The notes: generated by a model not told the origin, from the letters alone. DNA of 64,000 nt from Knoellia sinensis KCTC 19936 (GCF_000768705.1 NZ_AVPJ01000003.1:62001-126000); one strand, 5' to 3'; positions 7,937-16,884 are shown, counted from the first letter of the stretch. Numbers and translations: made by a program.

Positions 7937-9568
7937 TCAGGGCTGACGGGCCCGCATCCCCTGGCCGACGACGTCGTCGGTCTTGACGTAGGTCGAACGA
8001 CTGCCGTCGAGGAGGGTCACTGCCGCGTTCATCGCGGTGACGCCGGTCCGCAGGCTGTCGGCCGCGTTGGCGATCATCGTGTTCACCGTGGTCGCGAACG
8101 TGTTGGCGTGTGGCACGTCGCCGAATGCCGCTTGGGGGACCTTGGCTCCCCGCACGCTCTGGGTGAGCGTGATGAGTCGGCTCGCCGCATCGTCGACCAG
8201 CCCGCCTGCCTCCTTGAGGGTCGGCGGGTCGACCTCGAAGTCGCCCTTCAGACCCAGCTCCGACAAAGGGGTTCGCGTCATGTAGGGGTTGGCCCACAGG
8301 TCCCGGTAGTCGTCCACCCCCCACAACTTGCCGAGGTTCCACCCACTGGGACTGTCGAACTTCTCTGCGCCGGACTCGTAGGTCACGATCAGCTCACCGT
8401 CGACCTCCACGATGCCCTGCGACATGCTCGGCAGTTCGTAGGGACCGCTCCGGTTGCCGTCGAAGTCCTGGACGTAGAGCGAGCTGTTGTCCTGGTGCCG
8501 TGTGTATGACGTGCTGAAGACGTACTCGCCATCGCGGACGAGCACACCTTGGGTCTCGTTGGGCGTCGGGACCGTGCCGACCTTCACCCACTGACCGCCG
8601 GGACCCCGCTCGTAGACGTACATCCTGTCGTTCTCGAAGTCCCCCAAGTACAGCTTGTTGCCGTGCACCGCCGAGTAGGAACCGCCGTCAACCTTCGTCG
8701 GACCGTCGTTCGACTGCGGCACGGTCTCCCCGTGCCCGGCGCTCTGGATGGCCGTCATCGAGTAGGTGTACATCGCGCCGTTGTCGAACACGTAGACGTT
8801 GTCTCCGTCCACCGAGACACCGCCCGCGTGGTTGGGGCCCGGGGAACCACCGAGTTTCACCTCACCGATCTCCCTGCCCGACGTCTCGTCGATGAGCGCC
8901 AGGTAGGAGGGCCCACCGTCCTGGTAGTAGCCCTGCACGAGGGTCCCCGTCGCCGGGTCGTAGCCGAGACCCTGCGGAATGAGCCCACGGTCATCTCCGG
9001 TGGCAGCGGTGTTGGGGATCAGCGGACCGAGCAGGCTCTGGCTGTTCTTGAGCCACTCGTCGTTCTTGCCGAGTCCCTCCTCGACCCACTTGCGGGTCTC
9101 CTCGTCCAGTGCGTCGAGGTCGAGGTCCTGGCCTGTCAGTGCGGCATCGAGCACGGAGAGCTTCTTGCCAAAGGTCTTGCCGATGTTGACGATGGCTGCG
9201 TTGAGCACGACTGCGTAGATCGCTTCGAATGCCGGAACAAGGTCCGTCTCGCGGTTGCGCCACGTCTCGATGACGGCGTCCGCTTCCGTGACGGCGCTGG
9301 CGTATGCCGTCGCGGCAGTGTCGAGGGCATGGCGCGCCTGGACGACGGCACCACGAGTGACCCCGAGCCCTTGGTCGAGTCCGCCCACTCGCGTGACGAA
9401 CGACTTCGCCGCGTCACCGGACCAGACCGGGACGGCGGCGGCTTCGGTGATGTCCTCCCGCGCGGTTCTGAGTTTGCGCGCCGCCGCTTCGAGGACGTCG
9501 GCCTCGGACCGGATCCTCGCCGCGTCCCCCGAGACGACCTTCTTGTACGCGATCTCCGGATCGACCAT
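7937..9568 (-). CDS. Putative type VII secretion substrate: WXG100-like N terminus, beta-propeller-like centre, helical C terminus
   Basis: 543 residues, no signal peptide or membrane helix. Residues ~20-110 form a helical hairpin with a W-S-G turn (VPVWSGDAAKSF), as in WXG100/ESX proteins. Residues ~195-440 contain repeated short blocks of the form GGVSVDGDNVYVF / YSAVHGNKLYLGDF / VLVRDGEYVFSTSY / IVEVDGELIVTYES, suggesting a beta-propeller. Residues ~455-540 are again helical and Ala-rich, EspC-like, and end with YVKTD, a match to the YxxxD/E export signal of type VII substrates. Start at 9568 has GAGGGGG upstream; 9589 is an alternative. No ESX machinery lies in the window. The function is unknown; secretion is inferred. 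Confidence 0.7.
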   Translation of the reverse strand: MVDPEIAYKKVVSGDAARIRSEADVLEAAARKLRTAREDITEAAAVPVWSGDAAKSFVTRVGGLDQGLGVTRGAVVQARHALDTAATAYASAVTEADAVIETWRNRETDLVPAFEAIYAVVLNAAIVNIGKTFGKKLSVLDAALTGQDLDLDALDEETRKWVEEGLGKNDEWLKNSQSLLGPLIPNTAATGDDRGLIPQGLGYDPATGTLVQGYYQDGGPSYLALIDETSGREIGEVKLGGSPGPNHAGGVSVDGDNVYVFDNGAMYTYSMTAIQSAGHGETVPQSNDGPTKVDGGSYSAVHGNKLYLGDFENDRMYVYERGPGGQWVKVGTVPTPNETQGVLVRDGEYVFSTSYTRHQDNSSLYVQDFDGNRSGPYELPSMSQGIVEVDGELIVTYESGAEKFDSPSGWNLGKLWGVDDYRDLWANPYMTRTPLSELGLKGDFEVDPPTLKEAGGLVDDAASRLITLTQSVRGAKVPQAAFGDVPHANTFATTVNTMIANAADSLRTGVTAMNAAVTLLDGSRSTYVKTDDVVGQGMRARQP

Positions 9569-9702
9569 GCGTTCCCCCTCGTGTGTCATTCCGCGCGCCG
9601 TCGTGCGTGCGCTCGTGCGAACGCCACTCTCCCACCGTTGCCCGGCGAGCGCAGTGGGGAGCACTCCCCGCGGACGGGTTCGCTTGGCGATGCGAGGGCG
9701 CC

Positions 9703-10794
9703 TCAGACGTTGAAGCGGAACTCCACGACGTCGCCGTCGGCCATGACGTAGTCCTTGCCCTCGAGCCGCGCCTTGCCTCCGGCCTTGACGGCGCTCATCG
9801 ACCCCAGTTCGTCGAGGTCGGCGAATGAGACGACCTCGGCCTTGATGAAGCCCTTCTCGAAGTCGGTGTGGATGACACCCGCAGCCTGGGGTGCGGTCCA
9901 CCCCTGGCGGATCGTCCACGCGCGCGACTCCTTGGGCCCGGCCGTGAGATAGGTCTGCAGCCCCAGCGTGTGAAAACCGGTGCGCGCCAACTGGTTCAGC
10001 CCCGACTCAGTCGCGCCGAAGCCCTCAAGCATCTCCTGCGCGTCCTCCGGCGACATGTCCATGAGGTCCATCTCGAGCTTGGCGTTGAGGAACACCGCGT
10101 CGGCGGGTGCCACGAGCGCGCGCAACTTCTCGTGCAGTTCCGTGTCGGCGAGCTGGTCCTCATCGAGGTTGAACACGTAGATGAACGGCTTCGTCGTCAG
10201 CAGTCCCAGCGCCCGCGCCTCGGCCTCGTCGAGGTCGGCCGACCCGTCCTTCATCGCGGCATACAGGGTTTTGCCCTGCTCGAGCACCTTCTGGGCAGCC
10301 AGGGCGTTCTCGAGCAGCGGCTTGGACTCCTTCTTGATCCGCGACTCCTTCTCGAGGCGCACGACGGCCTTCTCGAGGGTCTGGAGGTCGGCGAGGATCA
10401 GCTCGGTGTGGATGGTCTCGATGTCGGACTCGGGCGAGACCTTGCCATCGACGTGCACGACGTCCCCGTCCTCGAACGCGCGCACGACCTGGCAGATCGC
10501 GTCGGCCTCGCGGATGTTGGCGAGGAACTTGTTGCCCAGGCCCTCACCTTCCGAGGCGCCACGCACGATCCCGGCGATGTCGACGAACGACACGGTCGCG
10601 GGCAGGATCTTCTCGGAGGAGAAGATTTCGGCGAGCCGGGTCAGGCGCGCGTCCGGGAGCGGGACGACGCCGACGTTGGGCTCGATGGTCGCGAACGGGT
10701 AGTTCGCGGCAAGGACGTTGTTCTTGGTCAGGGCGTTGAACATCGTCGACTTGCCGACGTTGGGGAGCCCGACGATTCCGATGGTGAGTGCCAC
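9703..10794 (-). CDS. ychF: Ribosome-binding ATPase YchF
   Basis: 363 residues, full length. Obg-family P-loop NTPase with G1 [10 protein letters not shown]3 [10 protein letters not shown], and a non-canonical G4 (FNLDE) consistent with ATP preference; a coiled-coil insertion sits at ~residues 130-190 and a C-terminal TGS domain at ~280-363 ([24 protein letters not shown] region). Binds ribosomes and links to oxidative stress control in other bacteria. Starts with GTG; a TAGACT box lies 9 bases upstream, so the mRNA leader may be nearly absent. Confidence 0.96.
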   Translation of the reverse strand: MALTIGIVGLPNVGKSTMFNALTKNNVLAANYPFATIEPNVGVVPLPDARLTRLAEIFSSEKILPATVSFVDIAGIVRGASEGEGLGNKFLANIREADAICQVVRAFEDGDVVHVDGKVSPESDIETIHTELILADLQTLEKAVVRLEKESRIKKESKPLLENALAAQKVLEQGKTLYAAMKDGSADLDEAEARALGLLTTKPFIYVFNLDEDQLADTELHEKLRALVAPADAVFLNAKLEMDLMDMSPEDAQEMLEGFGATESGLNQLARTGFHTLGLQTYLTAGPKESRAWTIRQGWTAPQAAGVIHTDFEKGFIKAEVVSFADLDELGSMSAVKAGGKARLEGKDYVMADGDVVEFRFNV

Positions 10795-10806
10795 GGGGAC
10801 AGGAGT

Positions 10807-11031
10807 CTACTGGCGTTCGCGACGTGCCTTCGCCACGCGACGGGCGAACCAGCCGACGAAGACACCGACAGCGACACCGATCCCGGTGAACAGCGCATAG
10901 GTCGCTGCAGCGTCACCGTCCCCCTGAGTGAGGGCGTAGACGAACGCGGCGGCGCTCACGAAGACCCACACGAGGATCAGCGCCCCCACGAGCATGGCCA
11001 GGAGCACACCGAAGAACTTCGTGAACGTCAC
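10807..11031 (-). CDS. Small two-helix membrane protein
   Basis: 74 residues with two membrane helices (residues ~6-34 and ~43-62) and a basic tail RRVAKARRERQ. No family is recognised. It overlaps the stop of the Nudix gene by 4 bases, so the two are probably translated together. Confidence 0.65.
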   Translation of the reverse strand: MTFTKFFGVLLAMLVGALILVWVFVSAAAFVYALTQGDGDAAATYALFTGIGVAVGVFVGWFARRVAKARRERQ

Positions 11032-11561
11032 AGCATGCTCCCTGGCACGTCGCTGTTCTCGAAATACGGCAGGTATGCCGTCCGCTCACCTTCGAGGATC
11101 TGCTCCAGCATCCGCGCGGTGTAGGGCGCGACGTGGGCGCCGATGTCGGCCGGCGCAACCCAGTGCACGGCCTTGAGTTCGCGCCGCGACAGGGTGAGGC
11201 CCGCGGTGAAGTCTCCCGGGACTGTGCCCAGGTCGAAGAGGAAGAGCACCGCGTCGTCCCACCCGCGCCACGGCGGCAGCCAGTTGACGGCGACCAGACC
11301 CTCGACGTTCACGGCGGCGCCGAGTTCCTCGCTGATCTCACGCACGACGCAGGCGGCAGGCGATTCCATGGGGTCGACGACTCCCCCGGGCAGGTCCCAC
11401 TCGGACTTGTAGGTCAGCTCGCACAGCAGGACGTCACCAGCCTCGTTGCGCAGCAGCCCCTGGGCGATGTTGCGCTTGCGCGGCAGCTTGGCGTTGAGGA
11501 TGTGGATGAACGAGCGTCGGCCAGCCTCCGTCGACATGTCGGGGCGTACTCGATCGGCCAT
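11028..11561 (-). CDS. Nudix hydrolase
   Basis: 177 residues. A complete Nudix box begins GGVVDPMESP and ends REISEELG, matching GX5EX7REUXEEXGU, so metal-dependent pyrophosphohydrolase activity on a nucleoside-diphosphate compound is expected; substrate unknown. The ATG at 11561 has a -10-like TAGCCT exactly 6 bases upstream and no Shine-Dalgarno sequence, so a leaderless transcript is likely. Confidence 0.88.
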   Translation of the reverse strand: MADRVRPDMSTEAGRRSFIHILNAKLPRKRNIAQGLLRNEAGDVLLCELTYKSEWDLPGGVVDPMESPAACVVREISEELGAAVNVEGLVAVNWLPPWRGWDDAVLFLFDLGTVPGDFTAGLTLSRRELKAVHWVAPADIGAHVAPYTARMLEQILEGERTAYLPYFENSDVPGSML

Positions 11562-11567
11562 GGCCCG

Positions 11568-11573
11568 AGGCTA
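11568..11573 (-). promoter_or_regulatory. -10 box of a leaderless promoter for the Nudix gene
   Basis: TAGCCT, six bases before the ATG, places the transcription start on the A of the start codon. Confidence 0.5.
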
Positions 11574-11615
11574 GCCTGCGGCCCCTTGTCGGTAGCTGGT
11601 GGCACCGTGTCGCCC

Positions 11616-12821
11616 ATGAACCCGTGGATCGCTTTGGTGGGCGGCATCGTCATCGGTGCGCTGACGGCATACGTGCTTCTCAGGCAGTCGTATGCCGTCC
11701 GTGCGGCTTCCGTGGCGACCGAGCGTGACCTGCTGCGCGAGCGCGTCGTCGACCTGGAGGCCTCCTTGGCCGAGGACCTCGAAACGGCGTCCTTGCTGGC
11801 TCCGTTGCGTGACGCCCTCGGACGGGTCGAGCGTCAGGTGGGTGTGCTCGAGCGCGATCGGGTCGAGCAGTTCGGGGCGATCCGAGCGGTCATGGGTCGC
11901 GTCGAGTCCGAGGCGCAGGAGCTCGGTCGGCAGACGCAGTCGCTGGCTGGATCCCTGAGGTCCTCGTCCGTGCGCGGATCGTGGGGTGAAGTGCAGCTGC
12001 GACGCGTCCTCGAGGCGTCGGGCATGCTCGCGCGCTGCGACTTCGAGGAGCAGGTGCGCGCACGCAGTCGGCACGACCGAGAGGTGCGCCCCGACGTCGT
12101 CGTGCGGTTGCCCGGGGACCGCGCCCTCGTCATCGATGCCAAGGCGCCCATGTCCGCGTTCCTCGACGCCCAGACCGAGGGCATCCCCGAGGACGAGCGC
12201 GCTGAACTCCTGGGCGATCACGCACGCGCCCTGCGACAGCACGTCCACGCCCTCGCCGCCAAGGACTACTGGTCGGCCTTCGACGCAACGCCCGAGATGG
12301 TCGTGTGCTTCGTGCCCAGCGACGCCATGCTGGCAGCGGCGCTGGCCGCCGACCCCGGGATGCATGAGCGAGCGATGGCGTCGCGCGTGGTGCTGGTGGG
12401 CCCCGGCGCCCTCCTCGCCCTGCTGCGCACCGTGGCGTTCGGGTGGCAGCAGGACTCACTCTCGACGAGCGCGCGCGAGCTGCTGGCTCTGGGCCAGGAG
12501 CTCTATCGCCGGCTCGCCACTCTCGGCACCCACACCGCCAAGATGGGCCGCTCGCTGCACGCCACCGTGGAGAGCTACAACCAGTTCGTGGGTGCCCTGG
12601 AGTCACGCGTGCTCGTCACCGCCCGTCGGATGCAGGACCTCGAAATCGTGACCGACGACTTGCCAGCACTCGGTCCGCTCGAGACCGGCCCTCGTGTCCT
12701 GACGGCCATCGAACTGCTCGAAGCCGTGAGCGCCGAGGACACCCGCCGCGAACTGCTGCTCGATGCACTGCCCAGGGGCGACGGCGAAGCCGAGGCGACG
12801 AGCGCGCATCGTGCTGGTTGA
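11616..12821 (+). CDS. rmuC: DNA recombination protein RmuC
   Basis: 401 residues. One N-terminal membrane anchor (residues ~3-22), a coiled-coil region to ~140, and then the RmuC nuclease-like domain with VRGSWGEVQLRRVLEASGM, RPDVVVRLPGDRALVIDAKAP and LRTVAFGWQQDSL motifs. Family role: limits inversions at short inverted repeats, presumably by cutting DNA structures. GTG at 11607 is an alternative start three codons earlier. Two GTATGCCGT copies in opposite orientation lie 17 bases apart near its 5' end. Confidence 0.92.
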   Translation: MNPWIALVGGIVIGALTAYVLLRQSYAVRAASVATERDLLRERVVDLEASLAEDLETASLLAPLRDALGRVERQVGVLERDRVEQFGAIRAVMGRVESEAQELGRQTQSLAGSLRSSSVRGSWGEVQLRRVLEASGMLARCDFEEQVRARSRHDREVRPDVVVRLPGDRALVIDAKAPMSAFLDAQTEGIPEDERAELLGDHARALRQHVHALAAKDYWSAFDATPEMVVCFVPSDAMLAAALAADPGMHERAMASRVVLVGPGALLALLRTVAFGWQQDSLSTSARELLALGQELYRRLATLGTHTAKMGRSLHATVESYNQFVGALESRVLVTARRMQDLEIVTDDLPALGPLETGPRVLTAIELLEAVSAEDTRRELLLDALPRGDGEAEATSAHRAG

Positions 12822-12846
12822 CGGAGTGTCGCTTCCGGCGCATGCT
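12819..12846 (+). promoter_or_regulatory. Leaderless promoter of the first VapBC pair, with CATGC/GCATG operator-like repeat
   Basis: TTGACG (12819-12824) and CATGCT (12841-12846) are spaced 16 bases, and CATGCT ends six bases before the ATG. The inverted repeat CATGC-5-GCATG overlaps the -10 box and start codon, a plausible site for autoregulation by the antitoxin. Confidence 0.5.
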
Positions 12847-12852
12847 GAATGC

Positions 12853-13080
12853 ATGTCAACCATGCAGATCCGCGGTGTCCCCGAGAGTGTGAGTCGCACC
12901 CTCAAGGGGCGGGCGGCCGCGGCGGGTATGTCTTTGAGCGAGTACCTCCTCGCCGAGGTGACCAAGATTGCGGAGCGCCCGAGCCTCGCCGAGCTGACCG
13001 ACAGGCTTGAACGACGGCCCGTCAGGGCGCTGCCCGCGGTGGCGGATGTCTTGCGACACGAGCGCCGTGACGACGCATGA
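12853..13080 (+). CDS. vapB: VapB/FitA-type antitoxin
   Basis: 75 residues. N-terminal ribbon-helix-helix (MQIRGVPESVSRTLKGRAAAAGMSLSEYLL) for DNA binding, then a helical C-terminal tail that would wrap the toxin. Overlaps the PIN gene by 4 bases (ATGA), the usual arrangement. Start at 12853 fits the leaderless promoter and the first conserved residues. Confidence 0.85.
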   Translation: MSTMQIRGVPESVSRTLKGRAAAAGMSLSEYLLAEVTKIAERPSLAELTDRLERRPVRALPAVADVLRHERRDDA

Positions 13081-13493
13081 CCCCACCCCGCCGTTGGGTC
13101 GTCGATGCATCCGCTGCCGTCGAGTTCCTCCTGCGCACTGAGCGCGGGGCGCGTGTCGCCGAAGGCTTCCGCGCGTCGAATTTCGCTCCCATCAACGCAC
13201 CGCACCTCATGGTGACCGAGGCGATCTCCACCCTCCGAGGACTCTGTCGCACCCGGCACCTCGATGTGCCAGGCGCCGAACTCGCCCTGGGCGAACTGGC
13301 CGAACTGCCCTGCACCTTCTGGGACCCTCAGCCACTCACGAACCGGGTGTGGTCCATGCGCGACAACATGTCCGCGTACGACGCCACCTATGTGGCGCTG
13401 GCTGAAGCCCTTGACGCTTCATTGGTCACGTGCGATCGACGACTGGCGTCTGCCGCGGCGGCGGTGTCCCATGTTGTCGTGAAGGTCGCCTGA
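13077..13493 (+). CDS. vapC: VapC-type PIN-domain RNase toxin
   Basis: 138 residues. PIN fold with the acidic site visible: Asp in WVVDASA near residue 10, Glu in VTEAIS (~45), Asp in SAYDATYVALAEAL (~98) and Asp in TCDRRLA (~118). Family members cut specific RNAs when freed from the antitoxin. Forms a bicistronic pair with the upstream VapB; target RNA unknown. Confidence 0.88.
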   Translation: MTPPRRWVVDASAAVEFLLRTERGARVAEGFRASNFAPINAPHLMVTEAISTLRGLCRTRHLDVPGAELALGELAELPCTFWDPQPLTNRVWSMRDNMSAYDATYVALAEALDASLVTCDRRLASAAAAVSHVVVKVA

Positions 13494-13567
13494 CGCGAGG
13501 GCAGTCGGCCACACCCTGGGAGGCACGGCCTGCTGGCTGCGCCATTCGGGACACGGGGATGACCGAT

Positions 13568-13978
13568 TCAGTGGGTCACCTGGGCGTACTGCGGGTCAGT
13601 CGGCTCGACCCACTGCACGAGCTGGTAGATGACGCCGTTGGGGTCGGCCATCTGGAAGAAGCGCTCACCCCAGGGCTCGGTCTCGATCGGGGTCACGACC
13701 TCGACACCGTCGGCGCTCAGCCGGTCGTAGTCCGAGTCGATGTCGTTGACGGTGAAGACGACGAGCAACCCGTCTGCCCGGCCGGCGGCCGACGCGGGCT
13801 TGAACGTCTCGAGTCCGGTCCGCAGGTAGATGACGTTCGTGCCGGACTGCTCGTGGTGCAACGAGCTGAAACCGTCAGCGGACATCGCCACCGTGAAGCC
13901 GAGGTGCTTCTGGACCCAAGCGGCGGAGGCCTCGACGTCCGGAACGTTGAGCGAGATGGCAAAGCTGGTGATGAGCAT
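13568..13978 (-). CDS. VOC-family protein paired with a TetR regulator
   Basis: 136 residues. Typical glyoxalase/bleomycin-resistance half-repeats: SFAISLNVPDVEASAAWVQKHLGF and ERFFQMADPNGVIYQLVQWV, with a conserved terminal Glu/Gln region. Start at 13978 is set by AGGAGA upstream. It is transcribed divergently from the TetR gene, with an A+T-rich palindrome between, so it is probably the regulator's target; substrate unknown. Confidence 0.82.
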   Translation of the reverse strand: MLITSFAISLNVPDVEASAAWVQKHLGFTVAMSADGFSSLHHEQSGTNVIYLRTGLETFKPASAAGRADGLLVVFTVNDIDSDYDRLSADGVEVVTPIETEPWGERFFQMADPNGVIYQLVQWVEPTDPQYAQVTH

Positions 13979-14010
13979 GAGGTCTCCTGACTGAGTGCGT
14001 GCCTTCATTA

Positions 14011-14033
14011 TACAAAGTACGATGTATGTTGTA
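14011..14033. promoter_or_regulatory. TetR-type operator in the VOC/TetR divergent promoter
   Basis: A 23-base imperfect palindrome with TACAA/TTGTA outer arms and GTAC/GTAT inner half-sites (8 of 11 pairs match). It is notably A+T-rich against the surroundings and covers the likely -10 regions of both genes. Confidence 0.6.
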
Positions 14034-14051
14034 CAACACAAGGATGGCAGG

Positions 14052-14837
14052 ATGATTCCCGTGACCTCGATGAGCACCACCAGCACCGGCTCTGGCGAGC
14101 CCAGCCGCACGCTGGCCCTTCTGTGGGGTGACGCGTCAGCAGCCCCTCGCCGCAAGGGCCCCGGCCGATCCGTCACGGTCGAGCAGGTCGTCGACGCGGC
14201 ACTGTCGCTCGCCGACGAAGAGGGCCTGGCCGCCGTAACGATGCGCGCCGTCGCGGAGCGAGTCGGCGTGTCCGCGATGTCGGTCTACACCTACGTCCCG
14301 GGCAAGGCAGAGCTCCTCGACCTCATGGTCGACACGCTCTATCGCCGCATGCCGCGCCCGGCCTGGCGGCGATCCGGATGGCGCCCCCGCCTGACCAAGG
14401 TGGCCGAGGCGAATCGACAACTCCTCACCGTGCACCCCTGGCTCACCGAGGTCGCCGCCCTCAGCCGCCCTCCCCTGGGTCCCGGTGTCATGGACAAGTA
14501 CGAGCACGAACTCGCCGCCTTCGACGACACCGGCCTGTCCGACGTCGACACCGATGCCGCACTGACCTACCTGCTCGGCTTCGTCCAATCCCATGTGCGC
14601 TCGGCTCACGATGCACAACGAGCCACCACGGACACGGCCATGAGCGACGAGCAGTGGTGGGCTTCCAACCAACCCTTGCTCGAGCGAGCCCTCGACCCGG
14701 CGCACTACCCGCGCGCCGCGCGCATTGGATCGGCGGCCGGCGAGGCCCAGGGTTCCGCGTGGAGCGCCGACGCCGCCTGGAACTTCGGGCTCTGCTGCAC
14801 TCTCGATGGCCTCGCCGCCCGCATCGAGCGGAAGTGA
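14052..14837 (+). CDS. TetR/AcrR-family transcriptional regulator
   Basis: 261 residues. Helix-turn-helix around residues ~45-85: VEQVVDAALSLADEEGLAAVTMRAVAERVGVSAMSVYTYV, then a helical ligand domain of the TetR_C type. A basic/Pro linker precedes the HTH. The start at 14052 has AAGGA at a proper spacing; starts at 13995 or 14022 would run through the operator. Likely represses itself and the divergent VOC gene. Confidence 0.9.
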   Translation: MIPVTSMSTTSTGSGEPSRTLALLWGDASAAPRRKGPGRSVTVEQVVDAALSLADEEGLAAVTMRAVAERVGVSAMSVYTYVPGKAELLDLMVDTLYRRMPRPAWRRSGWRPRLTKVAEANRQLLTVHPWLTEVAALSRPPLGPGVMDKYEHELAAFDDTGLSDVDTDAALTYLLGFVQSHVRSAHDAQRATTDTAMSDEQWWASNQPLLERALDPAHYPRAARIGSAAGEAQGSAWSADAAWNFGLCCTLDGLAARIERK

Positions 14838-14894
14838 AGGGCGAAAGCGCGGAACGGGACGGGGAAGCCCAGGGCGGGCGGACGGCATACGCAA

Positions 14895-14936
14895 TGTCAG
14901 CGTCAACGGTCCCCCAAACGACCATTGACGCTGACG
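14895..14936 (+). terminator. Hairpin after the TetR gene
   Basis: GTCAGCGTCAACGGTC and GACCATTGACGCTGAC pair at 15 of 16 positions across an 8-base loop. It separates the TetR gene from the DsbA-like gene. Confidence 0.65.
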
Positions 14937-14952
14937 TGGCGGCGAGTCGGGC

Positions 14953-14978
14953 GGAACATTTCCGACTGCGCAATAGTT
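14953..14978 (+). promoter_or_regulatory. Candidate SigR-type (thiol stress) promoter
   Basis: GGAAC at 14953-14957 and GTT at 14976-14978 with an 18-base spacer match the GGAAT/C-N18-GTT pattern of SigR/SigH ECF promoters in actinobacteria. GTT lies 9 bases from the ATG of a thiol-disulfide family gene, so the function fits the promoter type. Confidence 0.5.
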
Positions 14979-14987
14979 GAAATTTCC

Positions 14988-15704
14988 ATGAAGGTTGATA
15001 TCTGGTCCGACATTGCCTGCCCGTGGTGCTACATCGGCAAGCGCCGCTTCGAGAGCGCCCTCGAGCAGTTCCCCCACAAGGACTCCGTGGAGGTGACGTG
15101 GCACAGCTACCAGCTCGACCCCTCGCTTCCCGAGCACTATGACGGCAGCGAGATCGACTATCTCGCGACCCGCAAGGGCATGCCGCGCGACCGGGTGAAG
15201 CAGATGTTCGACCACGTCACCGAGGTGGCGGCCGGCGAAGGTTTGGCCTACGACTTCGACTCCGTGGTCGTCGCCAACAGCCTCCGCGGGCATGAGCTCA
15301 TCCACTTCGCGGCCACCAAGGGGCGTCAGGACGAGGCGAAGGAGGCCCTTCTCTCGGCCCACTTCGAGCACGGCGAGGACATCGGGGACGTCGACACGCT
15401 CGTGCGCATCGGCGAGTCCATCGGGCTCGACGCCGACGAGGTCCGTTCCGCCCTCGCTGCGGGAACCCACGCCCAGGCCGTCCAGGACGACATCGCCGCG
15501 GCCGGACGCTACGGCATCTCGGGCGTGCCCTTCTTCGTCATCGACGAGAAGTACGGCGTGAGCGGCGCACAGCCCGCCGAGGCGTTCACCCAGGTGCTCG
15601 ACCAGGTCTGGCGAGAGACCCACCCCCTGACGATGGTCGGTGGGGGCGCTGGAGCGCAGGGCGCGGATGACGCGACGTGCGGGCCCGACGGCTGCGCCGT
15701 GTGA
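14988..15704 (+). CDS. DsbA-family (FrnE-like) oxidoreductase
   Basis: 238 residues, no signal peptide, so cytoplasmic. Thioredoxin fold with the CPWC active site (IACPWCYIGKRRFE) near residue 13, a helical insertion, and the cis-Pro loop GVPFFVID (~residue 180). FrnE-like members act as thiol/polyketide-modifying or stress oxidoreductases. The C terminus carries two more cysteines (CGPDGC). A convincing Shine-Dalgarno is missing; the promoter candidate is almost adjacent to the start. Confidence 0.88.
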   Translation: MKVDIWSDIACPWCYIGKRRFESALEQFPHKDSVEVTWHSYQLDPSLPEHYDGSEIDYLATRKGMPRDRVKQMFDHVTEVAAGEGLAYDFDSVVVANSLRGHELIHFAATKGRQDEAKEALLSAHFEHGEDIGDVDTLVRIGESIGLDADEVRSALAAGTHAQAVQDDIAAAGRYGISGVPFFVIDEKYGVSGAQPAEAFTQVLDQVWRETHPLTMVGGGAGAQGADDATCGPDGCAV

Positions 15705-15721
15705 CGGTCGCCCAGACAACA

Positions 15722-15762
15722 ACGAGTGACGCCCCGGGACACTGTCCCGGGGCGTCGCTCGT
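15722..15762. terminator. Bidirectional terminator between DsbA-like gene and ispH
   Basis: A 19-bp stem (ACGAGTGACGCCCCGGGAC and its partner, one mismatch) closed by a 3-base loop. It sits between two converging stops and can serve both strands. Confidence 0.8.
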
Positions 15763-15767
15763 GTGCG

Positions 15768-16811
15768 TCAGTGCAGGGAGCCCGCCTCGGCGAACGCGGC
15801 GTCGTGGCGCATCTTGTCCGACATCCCGGCGGCCTTGAGGTCGCGGCGGATCTCGTTGGGCAGCGAGAACATCAGTGACTCCTCGGCCGCGACGACGGGC
15901 TTCACGTCCTCGTAGCCGCGCTCGGCGAGGTAGTCGAGCACCCCGCGCACGAGGAGCTCCGGCACGGAGGCCCCGGACGTCACGCCGACCGTCGCGACCC
16001 CGTCGAGCCAGGACTCGTCGATCTCGTCGGCGTAGTCGACGAGATGCCCCGCCTTGGAGCCGTGCTCGAGCGCGACCTCCACGAGGCGGACCGAGTTCGA
16101 GGAGTTGCGGGAGCCGACGACGATCATGAGGTCGCAGTCGGGGGCCATGTGCTTGACCGCGAGCTGGCGATTCTGGGTGGCGTAGCAAATGTCGTCGCTG
16201 GGCGGATCCTGCAACGACGGGAACTTGTCACGCAGGCGACGCACGGTCTCCATCGTCTCGTCGACCGACAGCGTGGTCTGTGAGAGCCAGACGACCTTCT
16301 CGGGGTCGCGCACCTCGACGTTGTCGACATCGTCGGGACCGTCGACGAGGGTGATGTGCTCGGGCGCCTCACCCGCGGTGCCGACGACCTCCTCGTGCCC
16401 CTCGTGGCCGATGAGCAGAATGTCGAAGTCGTCGCTCGCGAAGCGGACGGCCTCACGGTGCACCTTGGTGACGAGCGGGCAGGTCGCATCGATCGTCTTG
16501 AGGCCAAGCGCCTTGGCCTCCTCGTGAACGACAGGGGCCACGCCGTGAGCGCTGAAGATGACGGTCGCACCCTCGGGCACCTCGTCGGTCTCCTCGACGA
16601 AGATCGCGCCGCGCTTCTCGAGCGTGGTCACGACGTGCTTGTTGTGGACGATCTCCTTGCGCACATAGACCGGAGCGCCATAGAGGTCGAGCGCCTTCTC
16701 GACCGTGACGACCGCCCGGTCGACGCCGGCACAGTAGCCGCGGGGAGCCGCCAGAAGGACGCGTTTGGTGGATTGGTCATTGCTGAGCGATGCGGCGGTC
16801 ACGTTGACCAT
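15768..16811 (-). CDS. ispH: 4-hydroxy-3-methylbut-2-enyl diphosphate reductase
   Basis: 347 residues. Last step of the MEP isoprenoid pathway; an iron-sulfur enzyme. The three cluster cysteines are visible in [24 protein letters not shown] and [10 protein letters not shown]; the TSGASVPE motif is also present. The ATG at 16811 is used, although the best AGGAGG lies ~20 bases upstream, so a slightly earlier or different initiation cannot be excluded. A GTATGCCGT copy overlaps this leader region. Confidence 0.95.
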   Translation of the reverse strand: MVNVTAASLSNDQSTKRVLLAAPRGYCAGVDRAVVTVEKALDLYGAPVYVRKEIVHNKHVVTTLEKRGAIFVEETDEVPEGATVIFSAHGVAPVVHEEAKALGLKTIDATCPLVTKVHREAVRFASDDFDILLIGHEGHEEVVGTAGEAPEHITLVDGPDDVDNVEVRDPEKVVWLSQTTLSVDETMETVRRLRDKFPSLQDPPSDDICYATQNRQLAVKHMAPDCDLMIVVGSRNSSNSVRLVEVALEHGSKAGHLVDYADEIDESWLDGVATVGVTSGASVPELLVRGVLDYLAERGYEDVKPVVAAEESLMFSLPNEIRRDLKAAGMSDKMRHDAAFAEAGSLH

Positions 16812-16872
16812 GGTACGTGCGCACCTGAATGCCTCCTGTATGCCGTTCCGCGGCTGAGTCGGACCACGCACC

Positions 16873-16878
16873 TACGCT
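16873..16878 (+). promoter_or_regulatory. -10 box of a leaderless xseA promoter
   Basis: TACGCT ends six bases before the ATG; there is no Shine-Dalgarno sequence. Confidence 0.5.
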
Positions 16879-16884
16879 GTGCCC

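Noticed and set aside
9589-9919. N-terminal extension of the WXG-like gene back to 9919
   Set aside because: It would run into ychF's 3' end on the same strand, and a good GAGGGGG site lies before 9568.
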